From contig NC_003279.8 in NCBI RefSeq assembly GCF_000002985.6, positions 9,858,001-9,922,000 on the forward strand: DNA of 64,000 nt. Reading direction: 5' to 3'. The DNA comes from Caenorhabditis elegans (lineage: Eukaryota; Nematoda; Chromadorea; Rhabditida; Rhabditidae). Every line of letters starts with the position of its first letter. Within the stretch, counting starts at the first letter, position 1. Below are positions 23,494-35,697 of this stretch, piece by piece. A program made the translations under genes and the position numbers. Under the pieces are notes generated by a model. That model was not told where the DNA came from. It did no database searches and worked only from the letters and a program-made list of their open reading frames with translations.

Positions 23494-25014
23494 ACTTTTT
23501 GTCTAAATATTTATGTAATTGTGCTCTATTAGATAATATGAATCAATAATAAAAAGTAGGAAGAAGCGGAATAGAATATTTGATGAGCAAGTTTAAATTC
23601 AAATTAGATGTCCAAAAACTAGATCTTACATAGATCTAAGCCTAGATAGGCCTACCTACGTGCCTACAAGGCAGCTTTGAAGACCACCTACTCATGAAAA
23701 GACATAATTTAATTTACAGAAATGCAGGAATAGGAAACCTAAAGCAAACCAGTGTGGCATGTTCTCTCGATATTTTTTATTTAAATTTGGTGACAGAATA
23801 TATCGCATTTTTTGTTTTATTGGAAAATAACCTTTATTCGTCCGAAAAACTGTTCGAAAGTTGCAATTTGCCTAATTTTTTACCTCCATTTTCAAATTTC
23901 AGATACTATGAGAACTCCCTGGCTCATGTAGAATTACTGGTGGGCATATTCCGCGCGCCATTGGCCTGTAGGCACGTATGTCGGTATATATGTATATGCC
24001 AGGGTGGAAAACATAGAGATTTTTCAAATCTGAACATTTAATAAAGTATCTCAATTTCTAGTTGAAACTTTTCTAGAACAAAATTCTAGTTTAGTCTATC
24101 CTTCTTTGTACCCGACTTCATAAAAACTGATCTTCCTGATTTCAAATTGTCAATGATCCTTAAAACGTGTGTGAAGAACAAAAAAAGAGAGTATGAAGAA
24201 GCAGGAAAATGATTGGAAAAAGAAGAAAAAGAATACATTGTATTGGAGAGCGTATGATGGGTGTTTGATAAGAATGGCGGGAAGAAGGGGGCAAAGAAGT
24301 GACAAACATGTGAAAGAAACGACGAAAAGACAATTATAAAATGAGAGAGTGGGTAGAGAAAATGAGAAATTTATAGAAGGACTGATAAGGGTCTTGCAGA
24401 GATCGGGAATACAATATTGAAAGACGACTGTAATTTCTGGAATTTCAGTTTAAGAAAACGCAGCTCATTCGAAGTTCGAACGGGAGGGGTTGAGAATGAT
24501 TTGGTTCATTTACAGGTTTTACAAATCCCGGGCTTCCGAACTCATGTCTAGAAATGGAAGAGCTGGTCGCGATGGATTTACGCAGTCTCTCGAGGAGAAT
24601 AGGATTTTTCAATTTTCAGCTGAATTTTTCGAGCATTTTTGCTAAATTTTTTGAATTTAACATTAAAACTCGCCTGGTTGACTTATTTAGATAGATTCGG
24701 TTAAAATCAACGTAGTTAATGTCAAAAACTATCAAAAAAATGAATCTTTATAGTTTTTGTTTTTTGATGTTTGTTTTTTGATTTTGACAAACTGATTTTT
24801 ACTTGAAATAATATGAATATGAAGAGTTATGGAAAACAACAGATATCTCAAAAATGTGATTTATTGTAATTTTAATAGCTTCTCACATTTTCCGTTCTTT
24901 CCGATGGTCACCTTGTACCGTACTTTACAAGCGAATGTATTGGACACTACTGCTACAGTAACCCTTTTTTGACTCCCATTCTGAAAAACCCGGCTTATGA
25001 ACTGTCGGGTATTA

Positions 25015-25190
25015 TTGCGCCGAAAATACGGTAGCCGGTCTCGGCACGACAAACTTTTGTTAAATTCTTATTTTTATAAATTTCCCATGAGATTGTGTTT
25101 TTCACTCGTGTATTTTCTCAGTTTCTCTGTTAATTTTTATCATTTTTTTTGTCGTGTCAAGACCCGGCACCGTATCTTTCGCTCAAAAAT
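25015..25190. repeat. Imperfect inverted repeat (hairpin)
   Basis: About 45 bp at 25015-25060 pair imperfectly, in inverted orientation, with 25141-25190. The best-matched core is GGTCTCGGCACGAC (25037-25050) against GTCGTGTCAAGACC (25151-25164), flanked by ACGGTA and ACCGTAT motifs. It resembles the abundant palindromic repeats of C. elegans and belongs with the dispersed GAGACC motif reported in the findings. Confidence 0.65.
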
Positions 25191-25695
25191 CGCAAACATT
25201 GTTTGAAAATCGCACGAAACACCGCGCTTCCCGTCAGAATGCAGAAAATAGGCGGCAGGTATGCAAGGCACGATCGCCTGTCCTGACGACATGCCTGCCT
25301 ACCACTGAAGCCAAAAATGAAAACGGTTGACAATTTGATCTTCGAAAAATCGATTAAAATTCCTTTTCAGACGTAAAGTGAGAGTGACAACGAAAACAAA
25401 CATGCGACACACAAATTTCAAAATACATTAAAAATCACCTGATTTATTATTTTTAAGGGAAGAGGCGGAATTGAGAAAAACGTACAGTTGCTAAGTTTTA
25501 ATGTTTCATAGATCATACGGAAAACAATACGATCAGTGATCATCTGTGACATCTTAAATGGAACGGAATAATTGATAACATGATAAGTATCGATTATTTT
25601 TTATCGGTTACAGGATACTTTGTAGTCTTGTCTTTTTTAATCACTAAGCAAAGTATTTGACTTTTAACGGCAAGAATGAAAGCGAATGTCGCCGC

Positions 25696-25767
25696 TCCCA
25701 TGTGGTCTAGTGGTTAGGATTCGTGGTTTTCACCCACGCGGCCCGGGTTCGATTCCCGGCATGGGAA
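25696..25767 (+). tRNA. tRNA-Glu (anticodon UUC)
   Basis: This 72-nt cloverleaf is complete. The acceptor stem TCCCATG (25696-25702) pairs with CATGGGA (25760-25766), and the discriminator base is A. The D-arm lies in the internal A box TGGTCTAGTGG. The anticodon stem CGTGG (25722-25726) pairs with CCACG (25734-25738) and encloses loop TTTTCAC, with anticodon TTC at 25729-25731. The T arm contains B box GGTTCGATTCC. A T-rich stretch starting at about 25774 is a suitable RNA polymerase III terminator. There is no intron. No other tRNA was seen in the window. Confidence 0.97.
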
Positions 25768-28199
25768 GTCTATTTTTTTCAAATTTTTGTGTAATAAAAA
25801 TTGTGAAATAGAAGGGTAGGTAAGAAAATAGTTAGAAAGAAATGAACGAAAACAAGAAGTCCGTTCGTGTGTGTATCTGTCTGCGTCTTGATACTCTTGA
25901 CAGATACCTTGCAAAGATCTCATCTGGTTTACAACAACCTTGAGGAAGGAGAGCGGAGGTCCCGTTATCGCTCATAGATCGATTGAGCCAAAGAGAACTT
26001 GAGAGCTTTCGAGCATTCAAAAATTGAGTTGGCATTTAATTTATGATTTTGAATAAGAATACTACTCGCAAAAATTTTTTGGGATCTTGCTGAAATTGCA
26101 GGAATAAGCTGTGAAACAATTTTGAACAAATTTGAATTGGAGAAATTTCAAAAATTGAACATTTTAATTTTTTGAAATATGTAAATTTTCGAAAATCGAA
26201 AAACAGAATAAAAAATTAAATTTGAAAACTATTACTAAAAAACCGACATTGCAATTTATCGCAACATATCACACAGTTGCGAGAAACCAGAATTTTTTAC
26301 AAAAAAGGTCTCGGAGCGAAGCGAAAGTTTTTGCACAGAGGTGTGGGCAATGTTAAGAGCAAGTTGAGAGATTAGAGCAATGTTTAGAGTACTGTAGCAG
26401 GGGTGCCTGGCAATTTCTCCAGTGTTCAACTTTCATACAATTTTTGAGCATTTTTAAATTATTACAAATAAAATAAATTCAGTAATTTTCACATAAAGCA
26501 AATAGTTTCTATATTTTATTTACTGAATTTCAATAAAAATATTTGCTCATTTCGTAAAATTGCTGGTCGGCAATTGCCGAGTACTGTAGATTTTATTTCT
26601 GTTTTTTGCAACTTTTCCCAAATTTCCACAGATTTTCCTTCAATACACATATTTTTTTAAACTTTTTCTTCGCGTCGAGAAATGATGCCAATTTTCGTAT
26701 AATATCTTAATCTGAACTTTTGATCAGAAATGTGTCATGGTTTCGTTCCAAAAATTTCCAGAACCGTCTCCAGACAATATTTTACTTTCATATCAATTCA
26801 GAATTCTTACGAATTGAATCTTATAATAACCCATTATATAAATATGAGTCAGAAGGAAAAACGGGGAATGAAAAGAGGAAAAAGCTAATACAGACACACG
26901 TACACAGTCTCCCCGTTTATCAAGTTCATGACATCTTTATGAATGGAATGGAAGCACAATTATTATGGAAAATGGGGGAGACGTTTTTTGAGAGAGATAG
27001 AATTGGTAAACAGTTGGCACCCAACTGTGCAAACTTTAAGTGAAACATGCCGCTCCCATCATCAAAAATATGTCAATTTTCAGAATCAAATGCAGCTATA
27101 AATTGGAACAACTATTTGCGGCGCTGTGGCATTTTGACTGATTTTAACCTTCATTTTGATTTTGTTCTCTCAGAAATTGGAGCTTTTGTAAAGTATTATG
27201 AATAGCTATTTGAATTTTGACACTACAATTATTTGTGAAAAAAAAAGATTAATGAATGTAGATTATTTTATTACTACTGAAACATATTCAAAAGGTCTGT
27301 GTTCTGGAGTACAGGCTTTCTCAGAGAAATATTCAAAAATGGACCCACAAGATGTTAGCCGCTTCACCCTTTCCTATATCAGCAAATTATTGGCATAGTT
27401 GGGAAAATATAAGGTCTACAAAATCTTTAAAATTTTTCAGTTTTTGAGTTATGCTCAATTGAAAAATTGGAAAAATCACCAAAAAACCCGAATGCAAATA
27501 CTTTTGGCCGGCACCGAATACCGAAACGTCCAGGAGCCAACCGTAGAAAAACTGAATCGTATTTTTGAAAATTGAACAAAATAGGTTTTGAGTATTAGAA
27601 ATGTCAGAGTTACTATACATTTAAAAAAATGTTATTTTGTTGAACTAAAATAATAAGTTCCTTCCAGTATTGTGCGGCACATTTTCGAAAACCCCCTTCT
27701 CTCATCGTTGTTTCGAAATTTTTTTTTTTCAATATCCATATAAAAATATATAAATTTATTTGTAATTTCTGAGGATTATGTAAATTTAATTGAAAATTTC
27801 AAAAAGGTAATCAAAAACTGCCTCAAATTCGAAATGTGTCGTATGAATGTGCCTATCGGTAAACTGCGACTGTGTGGCAGCTTTTAAGTGCATTTTTTGA
27901 AACTTTTCAGTAAAAGTGAAATTATTTTCAGAAATTAGAAATATTTATCTGCATTTCTATATAAACTTCCAAAAAAAAGTGATTGTGCCGCACATCTCTG
28001 GTTTGTTCTAATCCATTTCAATTGAAACATTTACTTCCCGGAACTCTTCGACGACCACATCAGTACCGATTCAATGTGGGAAATTCTTTTTTTCTGGTTA
28101 TATGTCTGAGCAGCTGTCTTTTTCTCTTTTTTTCTCTCTCTACCCCATTTTCCACCTTTTTTCCATTCTTATCCTTTTATGTTCACTTTTTAAGGGAAA

Positions 28200-30154
28200 A
28201 TGGACATCAAACAGTTATTGTTAAGCATTATTTTGACTGTTTCGGTGGTCAATGGACGGGTAAGTGTTTACTGATTTATGGAGAAATGCTGATCAGAACT
28301 TTAACTTCTTCAGGGTCGACGGATCAATATATATGGTGCTGAAAATGGGAAAAGCGATATAGTTCAACTACGGGGGCCTGCAGAGCAACTAGTTTATAGT
28401 TCACCAATACGGGAAAGGTTTGCACATTATTATATACTCACTTTCCCAACCTGAGAAAAAAAATCAATTTTAAGGAGGCCCATATTTCGAAATGCTCTTC
28501 TATCAAACTCACCTTTACGATGGAGCAAAATGCAGGATTTGGATGGAAATTATCTAATTCCATATGTTATATCGGGCAATTATGGTAAACTTTTCAAATT
28601 TTTCTTTGAAAATTAAAGTATTTTCAGATACTGTCGAAAGAGATACAATCAAAACTGCAATGGAAAAGATTGCAAATAATACATGTATTCGATTAATTCC
28701 GCGCACGAATCAACCTGATTATGCAGAAATTAATAACAAAAAGGGTCAAGGGTTTGATTTTTTGAATGTAGATTTTGAATTTGAAATGTATGTGAAAAGT
28801 TCAGATGTTATGCAAGTATTGGTAGATTTCCTGGAAAGAATGTTGTGATGTTGGAGAGCAATGATGATCAATCGTAGGTGCATTTTGAACATTTTCGAAT
28901 AATTTTTCGTAATTTTTTGGGAACTTGCCGAAAATCTATGAATCATAAGTTGAATTAAAGTTGTTGTTCACGAAGAATAATATAAATACCTATTTTGAAA
29001 ACCGTAATTTCTACGGGAAATCATGCTTAATGGAAATAAATCTCAACTTCAAAATGCGAGAAAAAAAGATATGTATTACCTTTTAAAAATTATTAAAACC
29101 AACTATAGCAAGGCAAAAAGTGAAAGGCGCCTCGACTACGCCCCGATTTATTTTCAGATGCATTCAAGAAGATACAGTAATCCATGAGTTATTTCACGTT
29201 ATTGGCCTGTGGCATGAACATATGAGAGCTGATAGAGATGCTTTTATTAATGTTCTCTATAAAAATATTGAGCCTGGTATTGAAGCAATTTTAATTGTTT
29301 TAAAAATAAGCCTGAAATTCCAGCACAATATCCTCAATTTGAGAAGTTGTCATCTCGTGATGCAACTACTTACAGTGTTCCATATGATTATAATTCTGTA
29401 ATGCATTATGATGAGAATGCTTTTGCAAAACCAGGAAAGATTAGTATGATGACAAAGGATTCAAAATTTCAGGTAAGTATGTATATTTATGCCATTTTTT
29501 TTATTCACCTTTAGGATGTTTTTAGTAAGTGCCAAATGTTACCAAAAAATGCTAATCAATAAAAATTGTCGTGATTTTCAAAACACTTTTTAGCACAAAA
29601 ATAACTTAATTTCCTGCAATGTTTGTCTTTCAAAATCCTGTTCAGTCAAAAAAGATCGTAGAATTTATAGAAATCATCAAATCAATAGTTAGTCAACATT
29701 CAGAACATCATGTGAACCGAACTCGAAACTGATGTATGAACATGTGAAAAAAAGAAAAATAATACGGAAAAAGAAAAATAAATAACTCGTTTCATTTCTT
29801 TTTCAGAAAGTTATTGGTCACCCCAAAGATGCTTCTAGCAATGACTATAAGAAAGTGTGTGCAATCTATCATTGTTCCAAATGTATGCATCAAGATTTCC
29901 AACAAATTGTTGAGCAAGAACATATTGAGTTGAATAATCCAATTATTACAAATGCACCTGTACAACAAGGAGATTCGTGTACAGATCGGTTAGGAATATG
30001 TCCAATGTTGAAATCAAGAGAAATGCTTAATTGTAAAGTAATGGCTACATTTTGTTGTTCTTCATGTTCTGCACCAACATCTACAACAACTACAACATCT
30101 GGAACTCCATCCGATGGATCACTTTGGCAAAGAATCAAATCGATTTTTCAATAA
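28200..30154 (+). CDS. nas-5: Astacin-family zinc metalloprotease with C-terminal ShK domain
   Basis: Eight exons: 28200-28259, 28314-28417, 28475-28584, 28628-28751, 28805-28873, 29158-29276, 29324-29472 and 29807-30154; 360 residues. The protein starts with a signal peptide (about residues 1-19, hydrophobic LLLSIILTVSVVNG). The catalytic domain begins near RWSKMQDLDGNYLIPYVI and has the zinc motif HELFHVIGLWH (165-175), with the expected E166. It also has the astacin-type GCYASIGR segment and the Met-turn SVMHYDENAF (M222). A six-cysteine ShK/SXC module occupies about residues 303-333 (CTDRLGICP...FCCSSC), followed by a Thr-rich tail. NAS proteins are secreted or extracellular proteases; the substrate of this one cannot be inferred. 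It is convergent with oct-1, with 295 bp between stop codons. One point to check is the Cys before the zinc motif (SCIQEDTV), at an exon junction. Confidence 0.92.
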
Positions 30155-30449
30155 TTTGATCCGATGATTTTAATTTATCATATTTTTTTCAACGGTATTT
30201 GTATAAATAATGCCCCAAATTATTTTTATTTTTCACTTCTTACAGTTTTACACTGATGTATTCATTGGGTATGCAAAAAATATGACTATGCAAACAATTT
30301 TAATAAAAAGTGGTAGAATATCGGAGTGTCGATGCAAGACGGAAGTCGCATTTTTAGCAACAATCTTTATTGATACAAAAAATATTGAGATCAAAGTTTT
30401 ATTAAAACCTACCAATTATCCTCAGAAAACAATGGAGAACAATAAAAGT

Positions 30450-33400
30450 CTAAATATTCATAAGTCGACTACTTCTCCGTCTTCTATCCATTGGTGTATG
30501 GGGTTCCAGAAGTGGTTGAGATTCTCGTTTCTTGGCTGCTTGTGTGAACATTCCACTGTCTGGTTCTGGCTTTTTACCTGAAATATTATTTCAATTATTA
30601 ATGATTTGTAAACAGCTTGCAAGAGACCTATAAGCATATGCCTCGTCCTGGAACATTATAAGACAGTCCAAGTGATACCTTTCTTTACCACGAAGTAAGC
30701 GTTAGTATTCTAAGACACCGTATCTCAAAGTCTTTAACTCACCAAAATTCTCTGCATCCTCAATTGTCATTGGCAGTGGTGCTCCAAGAGTTTCGGGTAG
30801 GAAAAATGTCAAAATACCGGCAGACAAAGCCATCAGGCCCATGATAAGTAGAGGCAATATCTTTACTATTTTCCCCTGAAAAATCGTTTTTCCAATATTT
30901 ATTTTGTGGTTCAAAAAGTTTTATAAACTTATTTATAAAAAAAGAAACCCTACCAAATTAACAATATGCGGAGCCAACAAGAGCCCAGAACCGGCAACCA
31001 TGCTACTCATTCCCATTCCAATTGCTCTAACAACAGTTGGATAAAGCTCTCCAGCAAATATATAGATAACAGCGAATCCGGATCCAACTCCAAATTTTCC
31101 TATAAACGAAGCACTGGCCACAAGCCATGGATAACCATCTGGCATAAACATTGCAGAAACACATCCAATACCACATACAATCATTGTTGCTGCAAGTGTC
31201 CAACGACGACCCGCACATTGAAGTAGAGGCCAAACAACGAAATATCCAGGTAATTCAACTGCTCCATTTATTATAAAACTCCAATAATCATCAACTGGAA
31301 GATTTGAAACATTCAAAGTTAATCCATTGTAAATAATTGCATTCATTACCCTGGAAATATTACTTTTTTATAGGCATTTTATAAAAATATGAAAATCTTA
31401 CCATATATAGGTCACAATCAAAGTTTTTCTTCTTAAATTAGGAGTTTTAAAAAGATCTGTCACATTGTGACTTCTCTTCGTTTCTTTTTCTTCTGCAGCA
31501 TTTTGATGGTTTTTCATCTGAAATTTGTTTTTTTGGTAAAACATATAATTGATTAAAAACCTCACACTATCCACTAATTCATCAACATCAACATTTGACT
31601 TTCCATTCATCTTTGCAATTTTCTTAAGCTGTTTCTTAGCGTCAGCCCATTTTCCGACTGAAACTGACCATCTTGGAGATTCTGGGAGGAAGAAGTAATA
31701 AATTATATAGAATGCAAATGGAGCATTGCAGAAGAATGTTAGCTGACGCCATCTGAAATAAAAATTCAAGCTAAACTTTTATAAAACTTGGAAATTATTA
31801 TTTTTTTCGTATTTATTTGAAATTGAAAAATATAAATCAAGGTTTATTATACATACACACCTATGTGGTAAGATTAGTATGTAATATCAGTGCAAAGTGC
31901 TTATGCTAATATTTTCAGAAGTGTGCTATTTAAAAAAATATTCTGAATTAAAAATGCTTAATTCAGAAGTGCAACAGTGAGCTCAAAATTCTTCCTTACT
32001 AGACAACACTACTGCGACTTTCAAACATTCAGAAATACAAACGATTTTTCAAATTGATACCTTCTGATGAACATGGCCACTACTCCGAGCAAAGCCATAG
32101 CTGCTCCAAAGAAAAGTGATGTCATAAGTCCAGAAAATATTCTTCCAGAGTTGCCCATAAATTCCATACCTAAAAACCATATTTCTCAATTGAACACCCA
32201 TCGACACAAATTTACAAATAATAAAAGGAATCTGGAATAACGCTGGAAATGCCAAACCAGTGAAGAATCGAAGAATAATGAAGGATTCGATATCTTTTGC
32301 AAATGAGCTCGCAGTTCCACATACGATCAAAACTGTTAGAATTACAAAAAATGATCTTCTTCGTCCGAATTTATCAGCAACATATCCAAATAGACAGTTT
32401 CCAATAAAACTTCCGACATAGAAGGACGTTGTTGATATTTCAATCCATGCTTGTTGATCACACACCAAATTGAACTGAAATTTTGTACTGTCGTATAGAA
32501 TTATTCTAATTATTTTATGATTTAAAGCTCTGAAAAAAAATTAAAAAGCTGAATTAATTTTGAATTCCCGAGCCTATATTTTTGCCATTTGTTTCCGGCT
32601 CAACTATAGTAACTATAATTAGTTTTACTCCGTTAATTTGTTTTTAATACTTTCATTTTTCAGCAGAAAAGTGATCGGGTTTAAGAAAAAATCAGCAAAA
32701 CTCTAATTTATGAAACCGGAAAATGGCAAAACTTTAGGTCATTCAAGATTATTGAATAATTATAATAATTATAAAAGTGTACAAATAATTTCATTAAAAT
32801 TTTGAAATTTCGTATTGTCGTTCGTGAAGTTTTTTTTTCTAATTCGCTTAAAAATCGTTAAATTTATTTTTAAGCATACCTCTGTCACCAAGCTATCCAA
32901 ATATGTAGAGTTATCATAATCCCATCCATTTTGGCACGGCACTAAACTTATTCGATCGCTGAAATTTTGAATTTCTATATGAAAATATCTAAAAAATAAA
33001 CTGTTCCACAAGTTACCTGTAAGTATCGACTGGAGCTGATGTAAAAGCCCGGAACACGTTTATTTGAGTCTCGTTGTACTGTTTGCAAGAGAGAATTTGC
33101 TGTAAATTCATTATTTTTAAAGAAAAGTTTCAAAGTTGGAATTATCTATTTTTTCAAAGTTTTGTTGAAAGAAAACCTGATAAAAATAGGAACTTACAGT
33201 ATCATTAGTCAATGGTCGTAAATATTCTTTTCCTTCAGGAATATGACATGTATGCGGTGGATTTCCAACAACAAATGGAATGTTGAATGCTAAATTTGAA
33301 ACTTTTTATTTGAGTTTATATAAATAAAATCTACCCGAGAATGCTGATGGTAAACTAGTTGGAAGGCAAATTATAAAGAAGAAAACAATCTGATAAGTAC

Positions 33401-34178
33401 CATAGTTGCCAACCTTAAATCGTATATTATTATTTCTTTGAATATTTGATTTTGTGTGGCGGTAACCTGTTCTAGAACGAAATCAAAATCTGGAGGTTTA
33501 GTTGCAGACATCAATATTTCTTGACTGATCTCAGCAAATGTCTCCTATAAAAATTACTTTAAAATTATTGAAAGTTTTTAAAATACATGAAAATGACCTA
33601 TTAAAAAAACAAGTGTTGGAATTCAAAAATTTGGTTAAGAAAATTGAAAATAATTTTGAAATACAGCCATATTAAATTTGTTTAAACTCATCAACCAATC
33701 GAAGTTTCAAAAAAAAAACTTAATTTTATTTACAAGACGAACTATGCCTGCCTCTTGCCTATTCGGGAACTTGCTGCCGGAAAAAAAGCTTTTTAAGTTT
33801 TTAAGTTTGTAGGCAAAATTTAATTGAAATGGGAACATAAGGTACTATTGGTAGGCACGAAGGTAGGCTGTTTCTGAACTTCTATTATTCTACAAGACTT
33901 CTGAGAATTGCAACAAAATGATATTCCTATCTTCTTTTAATAAAACTAAACAGTATAATTACGTAAAAGGCTTAAACGAGAAAAAACTATGTTTACAAAA
34001 ATGAATAAAGTTCAACTAAAAATCAGGACATAAATTGGCTGCTAAAAAGTCACATTTTTCCCATTTTCTGAAGAAAAAGTCAAAGTTTGCCGGTCTGTGA
34101 GTAATTAGAAATAATGAGAAGTCTTAATTTGATAAGAATAGACAATTGAGATCAACTTACCATTGCCTGGAATGACAT
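30450..34178 (-). CDS. oct-1: Organic cation transporter (SLC22-type, major facilitator superfamily)
   Basis: Thirteen exons in transcript order: 34178-34161, 33544-33467, 33413-33335, 33289-33198, 33099-33017, 32958-32880, 32474-32216, 32169-32061, 31752-31566, 31517-31402, 31350-30954, 30875-30743 and 30577-30450; 585 residues. Twelve membrane segments can be traced. The large first extracellular loop, typical of SLC22, carries Cys and N-glycosylation sequons (NDT, NET, NST). The MFS motif VADKFGRRRSF follows segment 2, and LPESPRW follows segment 6. A second signature, FAGELYPTVVRAIGMG, follows near segment 10. Family members carry organic cations and zwitterions such as carnitine across the plasma membrane; worm OCT-1 has been tied to organic cation uptake and lifespan. 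The first coding exon is only 18 nt, and the intron after it is 616 bp. Confidence 0.93.
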
Positions 34179-35697
34179 TTTTGCAATAGAATACGTTAAA
34201 ATCGTCGATGAGACGACTTTTTTCAGGAAAAAAAATAGAAAATTGAGAAAATAGGGGGAAAATGAGGAAATTGTGAAGTACCCAGATCGGTTGATTGAAT
34301 ATTGAAGTGAGGGGTAATACTTGAAATGTCAAGTGAGAAAGTTTGCACCCGATATTTTTAAGGATTTATTTGATGTTTCATGGGTTAAAGGACAATGGTG
34401 GTAATTCAGAGTTGGCAATGTAACTAATAATAATTTCTTCGAACTTGTCTAAAAAGCCTAAATAGATAAGAGAACTTAATATAGGAAATAATAAGAAAAA
34501 GAATAAGAAAGAGAACTTAGGTTGAAACTTTTAGAGTAGGCACCAAAATAGCCGGTGGCCTGCAGCATGTTGCTTTTTATATTGGTCATTCTTTCTTAAA
34601 GTCAATGAATCTTTTCCTGCCAGACATCATTAAATAGTACACACTACGAAAAATTGAAGGGCTTTAATATGATCAAGATCTGCGGCACTTGCTCAAAATC
34701 ATGATTCTTTAAAAACAATCCTATCTGAACGGTCCCACCTGGATCTACACTGATCAACGTTTTCTCAAAAAAAAATTGAATGATTAATGCGTGGTGAGAC
34801 CTTTTTATGTCAAACACTAGGAAAGGTAGAGGTAGTATACCCACATTAATGAAACTACAGTAATACCAAAATACTAAAAAACTATAGACAAACGCAATTT
34901 CTTTTTAAATATATAGTAATATAATAAACACATAAACCTTGAGAACAACTACATACACGGTTTTAGATTATTCTACAAGATCTAAGCGATTAAACCTGAG
35001 AAAAACAAGCGTATGAAGCTTCACACGTTATAGTGGTACGATGTTGGAAAATGTTTGAATAGTTGAGAGAGGGAATACTGTAGCATGACACGACAATTGA
35101 ATTACAAGAAAGAGTTTTCAACGAAATTAAAATAGTAAAACTTCTAGAGCCGTTTTCTTTTTTCGTGCCATGCAAAAAACATTTCGTATTCTAAAGTATT
35201 TTGAACAAGATATCTTGGTGGCCACAAAAATTTTTGAAACTTTCCAATATTTAATTTTTTACTCCACTATTAGAGCCAAAAAATCTATAACTAAAAAGTT
35301 CCGAGACGCTTCCGAGACGAAGCTCATGCAAAGAATAATCATAATTAAAAACAAAAGATAAGGGAATCAGTTTAACTCCTGCTAAACTAGTTTACAAAAC
35401 CACACAGAAAAATATTATTTGTCAAAAGAATGCATCTTTCGAAGTGAGAGGAAAAACACCTAACGCTTGAGCAAATTTGAGTTTTTTGAGCAAATTTGAG
35501 TTCACTCCGATTGACCCAATAACACATCTAAACCGCAGCAGTTGCTCTTCCTAAATATCACAGGATTTAGGTTAGTGATTGATGATTCTATACTTCCTTC
35601 TTGATCACTTTTTGATCAGATCTATGAAAAAAGGTTTATCATTCAGTTTTCTGTTTAAAGTGGGATAAATTTAAGAAAATATGTTAGTAATTGATTG
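34179..35697. other. Intergenic region between oct-1 and the collagen gene
   Basis: No coding region is supported. The interval holds the oct-1 promoter and the 3' end of the collagen gene, both on the minus strand. A GAGACC dispersed motif lies at 34790-34801. Open frames such as 34990-35175 (-) and 35170-35361 (+) are AT-rich and lack splice context. Confidence 0.5.

Larger units (their letters stand above)
23494..28199. other. 4.7-kb intergenic region between nhr-69 and nas-5
   Basis: The only gene supported here is tRNA-Glu at 25696-25767. The interval between the divergent nhr-69 and nas-5 also contains dispersed repeat debris: TAGGC-rich segments at about 23648-23670 and 25246-25305, and an imperfect hairpin at 25015-25190. 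Other open frames (for example 26720-27043 and 27198-27398) have no splice signals or recognisable domains. The last 200 bp before nas-5 are pyrimidine-rich. Confidence 0.55.

Noticed and set aside
25714-26035. Minus-strand frames overlapping and following the tRNA-Glu gene
   Set aside because: One is read through the tRNA itself; neither has splice sites or domain content.
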